From Rhodothermaceae bacterium (lineage in GTDB: Bacteria > Bacteroidota > Rhodothermia > Rhodothermales > Bin80), in assembly GCA_009841335.1 (NCBI GenBank), contig VXLY01000071.1:1-64000 (forward strand): a stretch of 64,000 nucleotides of DNA. Direction: 5' to 3'. The notes below the pieces were generated by a model. That model worked only from the letters and a program-made list of their open reading frames with translations. It searched no databases and was not told where the DNA came from. The position numbers and the translations under genes were made by a program. Position 1 is the stretch's first letter, and every line of letters begins with the position of its first letter. Shown here in pieces: positions 28,083-37,613 of the stretch.

Positions 28083-28104
28083 ATGGCATGAAATCAATAC
28101 ACAG

Positions 28105-28126
28105 AGGGGCCGCCTAAACGGCCCCT
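28105..28126 (-). terminator. GC-rich hairpin between degP and aroB
   Basis: AGGGGCCG and CGGCCCCT form a perfect 8-bp stem with a 6-base loop, 14 bases past the degP stop. T residues are sparse on both sides (TTTAA on the plus side), so it may be a weak or partial terminator that limits read-through from degP into aroB. Confidence 0.6.
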
Positions 28127-28139
28127 TTAATGTTGCAAC

Positions 28140-29717
28140 TCACTCAGGTTTGGTAAGAGCGGTCATCAATGGAAGAAATTCGCCGGTCGTCGGGCTGTTG
28201 GGGCGATTGCGCAAAATCTTGACCAAGAATACATCTCCCGGAGCGATGCTCCTGTATACGCGCCTGAAATCACTACGATCACTAACCGGTTCGCGGTTTA
28301 TTTCAATGATGATATCATTGGTCCGCAGGTCTGCTTCGTCATATGCCGCACTGCTTGGGTCGATAGACTGGACCCAAACCCCTTGGATCTCGTCGGAAAC
28401 GCTGTAACGTTCCTGAAGTATTTCGCGATCTTCGCGGTTCAAGTTGCGCAGCTGTAGCCCAAGCTCATCAAGGTTTTCCCAATCTTCATCTTGACGGTCA
28501 TTGGAATCTCCGTTTTGTGAACTTTGGTCAGGCAACTCGCCCAGTACAACTTCAAGTTGCGTGCGACTATCGTCTCGAATAATATCAAGAAGTACCTGAT
28601 CTCCGGGTGCTTTTTTGCCGATAATTGTGCGAAGGAGCAAATAATCCTCTAATTCCACACCGTCTATTCCAGCAATTATATCTCCTGTCCTGACACCAGC
28701 CTTATCGGCGGCACTGTTGTCGATCACCTGTCTAACTTGTGCAGAGCCGGGAGGGGCATCCAACGCATTCGCAAGGGACTGTGAAACCTGGTAGAATTCA
28801 ATTCCCAGGAATCCACGGTCAACACGGCCTTTTTCGATGAGTTGCAATGCGACATTATCAACGATAGAGACCGGGATTGCGAACCCAATCCCCGCGTTGT
28901 TGCCTGTAGGAGAGAGGATAGCCGAGTTTATGCCAATCAATTGGCCGCTCATATTGACAAGCGGCCCACCTGAATTACCTCTATTGATGGCGGCGTCGGT
29001 CTGGATAAAGTCTGAGTACGGGTTGATCGCAGACAATCGTGCACTGGTACGACCGACTGCACTCACGATACCTGCCGTGGCGGTATTATCCAGTGCCGCA
29101 TCCAATGGTGACCCGAAGGCCATCACCCACTGTCCAACCTGGACATCGCCAGGCGGCGCCAGTGTCACCGTAGGCAAGTCCTTTTCCTCAATTCTAATGA
29201 CAGCCAGGTCCGTGTTTGCGTCTCGGCCTACGACTGCGGCGGTGAAGGTACGGCCGTCGTGCAGCAGCACCTGCAATTTGTCTGCGCCCTCAATAACGTG
29301 ATTATTGGTAACAATGTAGCCATCGGAGCGAATCAGAACACCCGAGCCCAAGCCCACGCGAACTTGTTGGAAGTTGTTTGACCGGGGATTTGGGAGGAAA
29401 AATCGCTCCAATGGTGATCTTTCCCGTTCCAATTCCCGTTCTAATTCATCGCGTGCATCGCTTCGTTCAATTTCTGCCGATCGGATCTGAACTACAGCAG
29501 GATTGACCGCGTCAGCCACGCTTATGAATGCTTCCTCCCACTCTAGGCGTGCGGCCGTTGAGGGGGCGCGCAGGATTTTCGAGTTGCTGGCCTGCGTATC
29601 TGTGCCAATACGATGCCCCTGATCGAACAGATTGGCACCCGTAGTGGCAAACAGCACACCCGCAACAAAGACGACTGCTACGAGAGCAAGAGTTGAAAAA
29701 ATCTTGGGTCTACTCAT
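28140..29717 (-). CDS. degP: Periplasmic serine protease DegP/HtrA (Do family)
   Basis: A 525-residue envelope quality-control protease. It starts with a signal or anchor helix (TLALVAVVFVAGVLFATTGA). The trypsin-like domain shows the triad His in VTNNHVIEGAD, Asp in NTDLAVIRI and Ser in RGNSGGPLVNMSGQLIG, so it is catalytically intact. Two PDZ domains follow (about residues 285-375 and 415-505; the first includes GVRTGDIIAGIDGVELEDY). It lies 51 bases after fumC on the same strand and upstream of a hairpin. Such proteases are usually under envelope-stress control; no such promoter was identified here. Confidence 0.95.
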   Translation of the reverse strand: MSRPKIFSTLALVAVVFVAGVLFATTGANLFDQGHRIGTDTQASNSKILRAPSTAARLEWEEAFISVADAVNPAVVQIRSAEIERSDARDELERELERERSPLERFFLPNPRSNNFQQVRVGLGSGVLIRSDGYIVTNNHVIEGADKLQVLLHDGRTFTAAVVGRDANTDLAVIRIEEKDLPTVTLAPPGDVQVGQWVMAFGSPLDAALDNTATAGIVSAVGRTSARLSAINPYSDFIQTDAAINRGNSGGPLVNMSGQLIGINSAILSPTGNNAGIGFAIPVSIVDNVALQLIEKGRVDRGFLGIEFYQVSQSLANALDAPPGSAQVRQVIDNSAADKAGVRTGDIIAGIDGVELEDYLLLRTIIGKKAPGDQVLLDIIRDDSRTQLEVVLGELPDQSSQNGDSNDRQDEDWENLDELGLQLRNLNREDREILQERYSVSDEIQGVWVQSIDPSSAAYDEADLRTNDIIIEINREPVSDRSDFRRVYRSIAPGDVFLVKILRNRPNSPTTGEFLPLMTALTKPE

Positions 29718-29768
29718 GAAACCGGGATGTTGTGACGTGAAGTAACAGGTGCAAACAACGGGCCAAAG

Positions 29769-31172
29769 TTATCCGATAGTATCTTGACTGCCAGGAATTC
29801 CTGGTTGTGTCATATTGTGCACGTCAAGTAGTGCGTCAAGTGCCTTTTCGTCAAGGAGATTCATCTCGAGCACGACCTCCCGTACGGTGCGCCCGGAGGC
29901 AGCAGCCTCCTTGGCAACCTTGGCTGACAAATCATAACCAATAGCACTATTGAGTGCAGTTGCAAGTGAAGGGTTGAGTTCCAGCAGTTCCTGGCATCGT
30001 GCACGGTTGGCCTCTAGCCCGGCGAGACACTTATCGACAAAAGCATTGCTTGCACCCGCAAGCAACTCAATGCTCTCTAACAGCGTTACCGCCATAACCG
30101 GCATCATCACATTGAGCTCCAGGTTTCCGTGTTGCCCGCAAACGGTAATTGTTGTGTGATTCCCCATAACCCGCGCACAAACCATCATCATAGCCTCACA
30201 AAGAACCGGATTGACTTTCCCGGGCATTATAGAGGAACCGGGTTGCAGAGGCTGGAGCGTGATTTCTGCGATTCCACTGGTGGGCCCGCTCGAGAGTATT
30301 CGGATATCGTTTGCAATCTTCATCAGAGAAACGGCCACTGTATTGAGTGCGCCTGATGCTGAGACCACGGCATCCCGTGCAGATTGTGCCTCAAAGTGAT
30401 TCTCGGCTTCGCGGAAGGTCACTCCGGTGTGTTCGCTAACATAGGCCAGTGTTCGCTGTGGGAATTCGAGATGCCGGTTGATGCCTGAGCCCGTTGCGGT
30501 ACCTCCCAGAGGAACCTCGCTCAGTTCGGTTTGGCCGACTCTGATACGACCGATCCCTCGAGTGATCTGCATGGCATAGCCGCCGAACTCCTGGCCCATT
30601 GTGATCGGGGTAGCGTCCATGAGATGTGTGCGTGCACTTTTTACGATATCATCAAAGGCGCGACTTTTTTCCTGCAGCGCAAGCTCCAGTCGATGCAGAG
30701 CCGGTAAGAGCTGATCCTCAATCATACACGCAGCAGCTATCTGCATGGAGGTCGGGATCACATCGTTTGAGGACTGACAGAGATTAACCTGATCATTCGG
30801 GTGCACGCTCTGATCTTCCAGCATTCCGGTTGCCAGGCGTGCAATCACCTCATTTGCATTCATATTGCTTGAGGTGCCACTTCCTGTCTGATAGACGTCA
30901 ATCGGAAATTGATCATCCAGATCTCCTGCAATTACGGCTTCTGCGGCCTTTATGATCGCTTCTGCCACGGACCGATCCAGCATACCAGTGTCCGCATTTG
31001 CCTTAGCAGCCGCACGTTTGATATGACCAAGCGCACGGATGAACGCACGGGGCATACGCTGCCCGCTGATTGGGAAATTGTCTACGGCACGTTGCGTCTG
31101 AGCCCCATAAACAGCATTGGCTGGTACACGAACCTCGCCTAATGAATCTTTTTCGATTCGAAAATCACCCAT
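29769..31172 (-). CDS. fumC: Class II fumarate hydratase
   Basis: A 467-residue oxygen-stable fumarase of the TCA cycle (fumarate to malate). The superfamily signature GSSIMPGKVNPV is present. HLMDATPITMGQEFGGYA and TGSGTSSNMNANEVIARLA form the active-site regions, and the overall length is standard for FumC. Aspartase is the main alternative in this superfamily, but the N-terminal GSGTSSNMNANEVI and overall match favour fumarase. Divergent from panC with 97 bases between the starts; degP follows downstream. Confidence 0.95.
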   Translation of the reverse strand: MGDFRIEKDSLGEVRVPANAVYGAQTQRAVDNFPISGQRMPRAFIRALGHIKRAAAKANADTGMLDRSVAEAIIKAAEAVIAGDLDDQFPIDVYQTGSGTSSNMNANEVIARLATGMLEDQSVHPNDQVNLCQSSNDVIPTSMQIAAACMIEDQLLPALHRLELALQEKSRAFDDIVKSARTHLMDATPITMGQEFGGYAMQITRGIGRIRVGQTELSEVPLGGTATGSGINRHLEFPQRTLAYVSEHTGVTFREAENHFEAQSARDAVVSASGALNTVAVSLMKIANDIRILSSGPTSGIAEITLQPLQPGSSIMPGKVNPVLCEAMMMVCARVMGNHTTITVCGQHGNLELNVMMPVMAVTLLESIELLAGASNAFVDKCLAGLEANRARCQELLELNPSLATALNSAIGYDLSAKVAKEAAASGRTVREVVLEMNLLDEKALDALLDVHNMTQPGIPGSQDTIG

Positions 31173-31269
31173 AGGTGCCTAAGATTAATTGTGAAACGGG
31201 TCCCAATTAAACGGATTCTTCCCCGTATTGTTAAGGTGCTGTAAATTTAAGGCTAATTTTGCGTAGTCG

Positions 31270-32136
31270 ATGGAAATTATCAAGACGGTCAGGGAGATGC
31301 GCGTGTACGCCGATAAGAAGCGTGCGGACGGGCATAACCTGGCATTGGTTCCTACGATGGGATATCTGCATGAAGGACATTTGTCCCTCGTGCAGCGTGC
31401 AAAAGCAGAAGCAGATCATGTGATTGTTTCTATTTTCGTGAACCCGACACAGTTTGGTCCCAACGAAGACTTTGCAGTGTATCCCCGTGATTTCGAGACG
31501 GACTGCAGGTTGCTGGAGGAGACCGGCGGAGTTGATGTTGTTTTTGCTCCTGAAGCTTCGGAATTGTACCCCGATGGCGTGGAAGCGCAGCATGTCTGGG
31601 TAATCTGTCCCGAACTGTCGAAGCACCTTTGTGGCAAATACCGGCCTGAGCATTTCAGGGGAGTCTTAACTGTGGTCCTGAAATTGTTTGCAGTGTGCAA
31701 ACCACACGTCGGTGTATTTGGACTCAAGGATGTACAGCAGTATATGTTGTTACGGAAGCTGGCACGGGATTTATTGATTGATATCAGGGTAATAGGTGCA
31801 CCTACGGCCCGGGAATCCACTGGTCTTGCGTGTTCGTCCCGCAATGAGCATCTCACTTCTGAGGAGCGCAGCCAGGCAAATGTGCTCTGGAAGGCGGTAA
31901 CTGCGGCAGCGGGAATGATAGAAAATGGGGAAGATTGCCCAAGCACTGTAGTGGAGGAGATGAGATCAGTTATTGCCCAGGCACCACTTGCAATCCTGCA
32001 ATATGCAGAGGTTGTCACCTGTGATACACTTCGGCCGGTAAAAAAACTGGTGCCAGGGACTGAAGTGATTGTGGCTGTTGCCGTTTACTTTCGTAAAGTT
32101 CGACTGATTGATAATGCATTTGCTTTGGTACCGTAG
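31270..32136 (+). CDS. panC: Pantothenate synthetase
   Basis: Condenses pantoate and beta-alanine with ATP to pantothenate, the precursor of coenzyme A. 288 residues, the standard length. Seen are the HIGH-like nucleotide motif PTMGYLHEGHLSLVQRA, VSIFVNPTQFGPNEDF and the KD-QQ region FGLKDVQQYMLLRKLARDL. The segment usually written RE-DGLA-SSRN reads RESTGLACSSRN here, with the Asp replaced by Thr. The enzyme is probably still active because the flanking residues are kept. Its end overlaps the next gene by about 25 bases, suggesting translational coupling. Confidence 0.93.
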   Translation: MEIIKTVREMRVYADKKRADGHNLALVPTMGYLHEGHLSLVQRAKAEADHVIVSIFVNPTQFGPNEDFAVYPRDFETDCRLLEETGGVDVVFAPEASELYPDGVEAQHVWVICPELSKHLCGKYRPEHFRGVLTVVLKLFAVCKPHVGVFGLKDVQQYMLLRKLARDLLIDIRVIGAPTARESTGLACSSRNEHLTSEERSQANVLWKAVTAAAGMIENGEDCPSTVVEEMRSVIAQAPLAILQYAEVVTCDTLRPVKKLVPGTEVIVAVAVYFRKVRLIDNAFALVP

Positions 32137-33163
32137 GGATAAGGCTATTGTCGGTTGCGTGTTGCTTACCGGACTGCTGTCAGCAGCCAACATGGTCTAT
32201 GGTCAGGATGCTGAAACCATCTACCCAATCATTGAAAATGGTCGGTTTGGCTTCATTGACGCTTCAGGTGAGCGCATCATTGAACCGAAGTATGATGGAG
32301 CACAGGTATCGTCTGAGGGATTGGCTGCGGTGCGACTCGGCTACGCATGGGGGTTCATTGATACGCAGGACTCAATACGTATTAAGCCGCAGTTTTCATC
32401 TGTTTTTCCATTTTCAAATGGGGCTGCGCGTGTTCAGTCTGGTCAGTACTGGAGCTTTATTGACAGGACGGGTACACCGATTACAGATAGATATTTCACG
32501 GCGGCGCTGGATTTCAGTGAGGGATTGGCTTCCGTTCGTGAACGTCCCGGTACGGTGGTAGGACTCGAGCCCAAATGGGGTTACATCAACAAGGCAGGTC
32601 AGACAGTCTTACCTGAGAATTATGTTCGTGCACTACCATTCTCGAATGGGTTGGCCGCGGTGGAAGTTGTTCGCAAGGTTCTGGTTGTAAGGGTCAATAC
32701 CCGATGGGGTCTTATTGATACAACGGGCGCCTGGGTAGTTGAGCCCATGTTCAATGCAATGCGCAATCCCACCGAGGGGCTGGCGCTTGCTCGAAGGGGC
32801 AGGCAGCATGGATTCATTGATTCTGCCGGGACTTTTGTGCTGACGCTTGACTATGAGCAGGTGTTTCCTTTCAGAGAGAATCGTGCGCGTGTGAGTGAGG
32901 ACGGCCTGTGGGGGTTTATCGACCGTTCCGGTGAGGTTGTAGTTTCGCCCAGTTACTTGGGAGCCGACGATTATTCTGGGGGGCGAGCGCTCGTACTGAC
33001 CAGTGAGGGCTATGGCTATATAGATCTCCAGGGAGTAATGGTGATCCCGCCGCGATACGAGAAAGCCTCCTCGTTCGACCGTGGACTTGCCTGGGTAACG
33101 TTTGAGGGACGTTACGGGTACATTGATACCACGGGCATCTTTGTGTGGAGACAGGGAGAGTAA
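32114..33163 (+). CDS. Secreted WG-repeat protein
   Basis: About 349 residues with an N-terminal signal-like helix (AIVGCVLLTGLLSAANMVYG) and then nine copies of a ~38-residue repeat with cores such as FGFIDASGERIIEPKY, WGFIDTQDSIRIKP, WGYINKAGQTVLP and YGYIDTTGIFVW. This is the WG_beta_rep family, beta-rich domains found widely in Bacteroidota and of unknown function. The repeats fill the whole mature protein, with no additional catalytic domain. It overlaps the end of panC in another frame. Start is either 32108 or the ATG at 32114. Confidence 0.88.
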   Translation: MHLLWYRRDKAIVGCVLLTGLLSAANMVYGQDAETIYPIIENGRFGFIDASGERIIEPKYDGAQVSSEGLAAVRLGYAWGFIDTQDSIRIKPQFSSVFPFSNGAARVQSGQYWSFIDRTGTPITDRYFTAALDFSEGLASVRERPGTVVGLEPKWGYINKAGQTVLPENYVRALPFSNGLAAVEVVRKVLVVRVNTRWGLIDTTGAWVVEPMFNAMRNPTEGLALARRGRQHGFIDSAGTFVLTLDYEQVFPFRENRARVSEDGLWGFIDRSGEVVVSPSYLGADDYSGGRALVLTSEGYGYIDLQGVMVIPPRYEKASSFDRGLAWVTFEGRYGYIDTTGIFVWRQGE

Positions 33164-33339
33164 TGTACGGTTGTCCGAGGAGCTTCAACCTGTTGATGCG
33201 CATAGGGATTTCATCGTGGACGATACGCTGAAGGTTGGCTAGAATCAGATTCTGCACGTGCGTTGGATAACGGGAAGTGCTGCGGCCGGGATTGTGTCGG
33301 CAGGATCTGCGAGGATGTCCGGACGTCCCCGATCGCGAA

Positions 33340-34431
33340 TTATGTCAGGGATTGGTTAGCGAGTTGTCCACATGCGGCGGCAATATCCGCCCCGCGACTT
33401 CGCCGCACTGTCACAGTTACTCCGCGTTTCGACAGGTGCCGCATAAATTTGTCCAGCTGCGTTTCGCTTGTACGTTCGAATGCTGTTCCGGGCACGCTGT
33501 TGTACATAATCAGGTTAACCTTTGCGCGAACGTTTTGGCATACTTTGGCGAGAGCACCTGCGTCCTCTATCGAGTCATTAAATCCACTGAAGAGGCAATA
33601 CTCAAATGTTAACGGGCGCCCTGTTGTACTCGTATGGTACTGCATGGCTGGTTCCAGCGCTTTCAGGCCTGTGAGGGCATTGCGGCTGATGGGCATAATG
33701 CTTGCTCGTTTGGATTCCGTGGGTGCATGCAGTGAAACGGCCAGGTTCACGCGGGGGGCATCGTTTGCCAGGTCGCGTATGCGACGCGCAAGACCGACGG
33801 TTGAAACCGTGATTCTCCGGGGAGAAAGCCCACAGGCTTCCGGGTGGGTCAGGATTTCCAGACTGGCCAAAAGTGCTTTATAGTTGAGGAGCGGTTCGCC
33901 CATTCCCATGTAGACCACATTGGATATATCCCGGTCAAAGCGGTCGGAGGCGACCTTGCGCATGTAGGTGACCTGGTCTACAATCTGCCCGCATGTCAGG
34001 TTTTCCTGGAACCCCATTTTCCCCGTCGCGCAGAACGTACAGCCCATTGCACAGCCAACCTGGCTGGAAACACACACCGTCAGTCGGATCGGGTTTCCGT
34101 GATCATCCAAATATGGGATCAGGACTGATTCAACGTTTCGCCCTGAGGGTAATTTCATCAGTGCCTTTACGGTTTGATCGCGTGCCGTGAATAGTGCCTG
34201 CACCGTCAAGCGCTCCATGCGAGCACTCGTTGCGAGGGCATCTCTAAGTGATACAGGCAGATTCAGCATAGACTCGAAAGAATCCACAGCCTTCCTTGTG
34301 TACATCCACCGCAGAATTTGGCGTGCGCGCCATTTCGGTTCCCCCAATTCTTCTATGACCCATTCCTCCAGACCAGCGGGAGACAGGGCCTTGAGGTCTG
34401 TGGAGGTATGCTTCTCGTCTAAGAAGGGCAT
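33340..34431 (-). CDS. rlmN: Dual-specificity rRNA/tRNA C2 adenosine methyltransferase RlmN
   Basis: A radical-SAM enzyme methylating A2503 of 23S rRNA and A37 of some tRNAs. 363 residues, normal length. The cluster-binding motif is CAMGCTFCATGKMGF, and the N-terminal accessory domain contains WRARQILRWMYTR. The methyl-carrying cysteine near the C-terminus is present in RRSRGADIAAACGQLANQ, so all key residues are intact. VCVSSQVGC precedes the cluster. It is convergent with the WG-repeat gene, with about 176 non-coding bases between. Confidence 0.96.
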   Translation of the reverse strand: MPFLDEKHTSTDLKALSPAGLEEWVIEELGEPKWRARQILRWMYTRKAVDSFESMLNLPVSLRDALATSARMERLTVQALFTARDQTVKALMKLPSGRNVESVLIPYLDDHGNPIRLTVCVSSQVGCAMGCTFCATGKMGFQENLTCGQIVDQVTYMRKVASDRFDRDISNVVYMGMGEPLLNYKALLASLEILTHPEACGLSPRRITVSTVGLARRIRDLANDAPRVNLAVSLHAPTESKRASIMPISRNALTGLKALEPAMQYHTSTTGRPLTFEYCLFSGFNDSIEDAGALAKVCQNVRAKVNLIMYNSVPGTAFERTSETQLDKFMRHLSKRGVTVTVRRSRGADIAAACGQLANQSLT

Positions 34432-35077
34432 CAGCGGTACTGAATCGGCGGGTGATGGAGTAGCGTTTTCAGCCAGTTGAGTCTGAATTTTCTAAGCCCC
34501 TCTGACCCGCGAAATCGTTGCGACGGCCAAGAGTCCCCACGGTTGTTTGAAACAACCCACTTCGCAGCGTGTTTTTGTCAATCATCTTGCCCTGTACTCA
34601 TATGACCAATAACAGCCTTCCATGTAAGGAATATAGAAATGCCTGTTAGCATATGGAATTATGTTGCGGTCGCGTAGTAGTTAACAATTGGAACTATATG
34701 CGTGAGTGAATAAATCTGTTCTTCTTAATGCTTCATAGCCCCTACTTTTGGTCAGAAACCGCGAATCTTTTATAGCCACTACATCCACTCAACGATTCGT
34801 TGTCTCGCTGGCTGCCATCCCAAACGTGACACAAGCTTGTATTCAGCGGATTCGCAAAGTTTCCGCTCATTACTGAGGCGTGCTCACTGAGATACGTAAG
34901 TCCCCTTTCTTCACCAAGCCCTCTCTATACATCCTCTCGAATGACATGTCTTGATTCCGTAATGTCCTGAACCTTGGTATACAACTCCTTTGGGTTATCT
35001 TGCACCGCACGCTTCCACAATTTGACAATGGTGGGATTGAGTGCTATGTTGATAGATAACTAACAATAGGTGTAATT
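34432..35077. other. Gene-free stretch upstream of rlmN
   Basis: About 645 bases, AT-richer than the flanks. I found no ORF with a domain, no tRNA and no clear RNA gene. It must contain the rlmN promoter (minus) and the promoter of the small secreted protein (plus). Confidence 0.4.
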
Positions 35078-35494
35078 ATGAAACACATACTGAGTATTCT
35101 ATTTTTGGTCGCCATCCTGGCGGGCCCCGCTGCCTTAGCGCAGGCACCGGCAAATCATTTGGAGGGCAGCTGGCGCATAGTGTCACAACGGTCCGTTTAC
35201 CCGGATACAGTGATCGTAACTCTGAACGTTCCTCCCTCAATAAAAATCCTGAACTCCACACATTTTTCCTGGGGTTACCAGTCGGCCAACGGTGCGGAGG
35301 TCCTGGCTGGTGGCGGCAGGTATACTTTGGAGGGAGATACGCTCTATACGGAGTACTTGGAATATCATACGAGCGAGGTTTTGGTAGGTGAAGAGTTACG
35401 TTTCTCTGCCCGAGTTGTGGGGGATCTATGGTACCATGTAGGTGAGTTTCCGAGTGGCTTCCGTCTCGAAGAAGTTTGGCGCCGGATAGAATAG
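35078..35494 (+). CDS. Small secreted protein, lipocalin-like
   Basis: 138 residues with a clean signal peptide (MKHILSILFLVAILAGPAALAQA). The mature part begins LEGSWRIVSQRSV, the G-x-W opening typical of lipocalin-like domains, and continues in short beta strands (RYTLEGDTLYTEYLEY, LRFSARVVGDLWY). The size fits a secreted lipocalin-like/'DUF' protein of Bacteroidota. No catalytic residues can be named. It stands alone, 190 bases before the convergent ctaB gene. Confidence 0.75.
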   Translation: MKHILSILFLVAILAGPAALAQAPANHLEGSWRIVSQRSVYPDTVIVTLNVPPSIKILNSTHFSWGYQSANGAEVLAGGGRYTLEGDTLYTEYLEYHTSEVLVGEELRFSARVVGDLWYHVGEFPSGFRLEEVWRRIE

Positions 35495-35684
35495 CGGGGA
35501 AGTTGTGCTTATGGTTTGTCTATCTGCGATGGCTTCGCGCAGACCGAAGAGAGTGCACAGGCGAAGTATTTCGCTACCGGAGTAACTGTGCGGCGAGAAG
35601 CGTTGGTACGATCACTTCTGAGGAACCCCTCAAATGAGGCCAACTGGCGACGTGCGCGGGGTTATGGTCCAGTATAATACCCAG

Positions 35685-36611
35685 TCACAGCAGCCAGAGG
35701 TCAGCTGCGATTGCGGTTACGAGTAGCGGCACGTACACGATACTGGCCAGCAGAATTTTTCGTGCAAGTCGCGGTGTTTGTTTGCGGTAAAAGCCGATTG
35801 CGGGCAAAATAAATCCGATTCCGGTCGGGATTATGATCGCAAGGTAAAGCCATCCTGTGTAGTCCAGCATTGTGGGCAATAGGCTGGTGCCAAGCAGTAA
35901 TGAACTGTAAACCAGGGTTCGTTTGGCCGTGGCTCTTCCGTCCGGATTCCGGACAGGAAACATGGCGTGACCTCCGCGCGCGTAGTCTTTGCGATACATC
36001 CAGGCAAGCGCCAGGAAGTGAGGCATCTGCCAAAGGGCGAGTATAGAAAAAAGAATCCAGCCACCGGTCCCGACGGTTCCTGTTGCCGCCACATAACCTC
36101 CCAATGCTGGTAGCGCCCCGGGTATGGTCCCAATCAGCGTGTTGTAGGTAGTGCGACGCTTAAGTGGCGTGTAGGCAAAAAGGTATAGTACGATGGTCAA
36201 CGCTGCTAAGACCAGTGTGATGTAGTTTACCCACCAAAGCAGTGTCAGCCCACCTGTTATCAGAACCAGTCCGAAGGTCAGCGCAGCACCCGCCCGGATC
36301 CGCCCGGACGGCAGCGGCCGTTGTGCAGTGCGACGCATGAGTGCGTCGTCATTGCGTTCTATGTAGTGATTGAGTACGCCTCCCCCCGCACTCGCGAGTG
36401 CTGTTCCTCCGAGGGTTAGTGCGAGCAACAATGGATTTATGCTTTCGCCAGCGCCCAGCATGAAGCCCCCAAGGGCCGAGAGTACAACTAGAAAGGCAAT
36501 CTCCGGCTTGACCAGTTCCCAATAGTCCTGCAGGACTGAAGCCGGGTTTGCACCGGGTCGTAGCAGACGCAGTTCTGCGGCTTCCTCTGATGTGAAGACG
36601 TTGCTATCCAC
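35685..36611 (-). CDS. ctaB: Protoheme IX farnesyltransferase
   Basis: Makes heme O from heme B by attaching a farnesyl group, for haem-copper terminal oxidases. An inner-membrane UbiA-family prenyltransferase with about eight helices. The first Asp-rich motif is in NHYIERNDDALMRRTAQRPLP, and the downstream cytoplasmic loop has YTPLKRRTTYNTLIG. The ORF opens at 36671 inside ctaA; a GTG at 36611 overlaps ctaA by eight bases and gives the likelier start. Together with ctaA it supplies heme A. The oxidase genes themselves are not in this window. Confidence 0.92.
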   Translation of the reverse strand: MDSNVFTSEEAAELRLLRPGANPASVLQDYWELVKPEIAFLVVLSALGGFMLGAGESINPLLLALTLGGTALASAGGGVLNHYIERNDDALMRRTAQRPLPSGRIRAGAALTFGLVLITGGLTLLWWVNYITLVLAALTIVLYLFAYTPLKRRTTYNTLIGTIPGALPALGGYVAATGTVGTGGWILFSILALWQMPHFLALAWMYRKDYARGGHAMFPVRNPDGRATAKRTLVYSSLLLGTSLLPTMLDYTGWLYLAIIIPTGIGFILPAIGFYRKQTPRLARKILLASIVYVPLLVTAIAADLWLL

Positions 36612-37539
36612 TTCGCAGTCGCAGAGTTCCGAGCAGCACACACGCGCAACTGCCCATGAGAATAGTACCAACTACCAGATGCGAGGACGAAAACACAACC
36701 TGGGCGAGGCTTCGTTGCCCCTGACCTGCGTCATAGAGTAGCGTAGTAAGAGCAATCATCCCCAAGATCAGTTGCAAAATCAGACACGTTAACATAACCC
36801 AAGCTCCACGGTTCAGCAGTGGCTTGTCACTATAGTGTTCCCGAATACGCCCACAGGTAACAATAATAAGAGACAACACCAGCACGCTCCCTGCGGCGTG
36901 GACTATAATAAAAGTCAGGTCCACTCCTGCTCCCGGATGCCGTAGTAATGCACCGAGTAGGATCTGTATATATACCGCGACCGCAGTTGAGCCTGCCAAG
37001 ATACGTAATTGCCGCATCTTTGGCGAACTTTCTATATTGTGCGTAAGCCATGTACGCGAACAGGAAACTGTGAGAATCACCGCTGCACAGAAGAAAAGCT
37101 GCGCGCCCATAGCATGGACGACGGCCAGATCCATGGATGTCCAGACTACACGAAGTCCCCCCAGAATCCCCTGCAGGATTACGAGACCAGTTGCTGATAC
37201 CGCCAGGATGCGAACCCAGCCGCGTGAATCGTCCAGCCAGGTCCATAATGCGAGTCCCATGATCCATAGGCCAACCAGAGCTCCCAAAAGTCGGTGTCCG
37301 TGTTCTGCTAGTACCGGTCCTTCCTGCCACCAACGGGCATCTGGATTATCTGGGTCACTGTATCCCGTTGCAATCGGATCATACGAGCCGAATGAACTGG
37401 GCCAATCTGGAACAGCCAGTCCAGCCTCAATACTTGTAACAACGCCTCCCCAACTAACCAGGAGGAGACATAAAAGCAGCCCGCCCGCCGCGTAGCGGTA
37501 CCGCCAATGGGGATTAGATGTAATTTTCGGTGAGTTCAT
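36604..37539 (-). CDS. ctaA: Heme A synthase (CtaA/COX15)
   Basis: Oxidises the heme O methyl group to formyl, giving heme A. About 311 residues with eight membrane helices. Conserved histidines are visible in LAEHGHRLLGALVGLW, AVVHAMGAQLFF, IIVHAAGSVLVL and SSHLVVGTILMG, the four helix-borne heme ligands. EAGLAVPDWPSSFGSYDP is typical of the type without the cysteine pair. The ATG at 37539 (MNSPKITSNP) is preferred to the ORF start at 37575. It is followed by ctaB with an overlap, and is divergent from the mutase gene about 75 bases away. Confidence 0.94.
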   Translation of the reverse strand: MNSPKITSNPHWRYRYAAGGLLLCLLLVSWGGVVTSIEAGLAVPDWPSSFGSYDPIATGYSDPDNPDARWWQEGPVLAEHGHRLLGALVGLWIMGLALWTWLDDSRGWVRILAVSATGLVILQGILGGLRVVWTSMDLAVVHAMGAQLFFCAAVILTVSCSRTWLTHNIESSPKMRQLRILAGSTAVAVYIQILLGALLRHPGAGVDLTFIIVHAAGSVLVLSLIIVTCGRIREHYSDKPLLNRGAWVMLTCLILQLILGMIALTTLLYDAGQGQRSLAQVVFSSSHLVVGTILMGSCACVLLGTLRLRSG

Positions 37540-37613
37540 GCACAAAAAAACTGCAGCCCAAAGCAACCCAATCAATAGCTACTCTGTTCCATTGTATCAG
37601 TCCGGTTACACTT

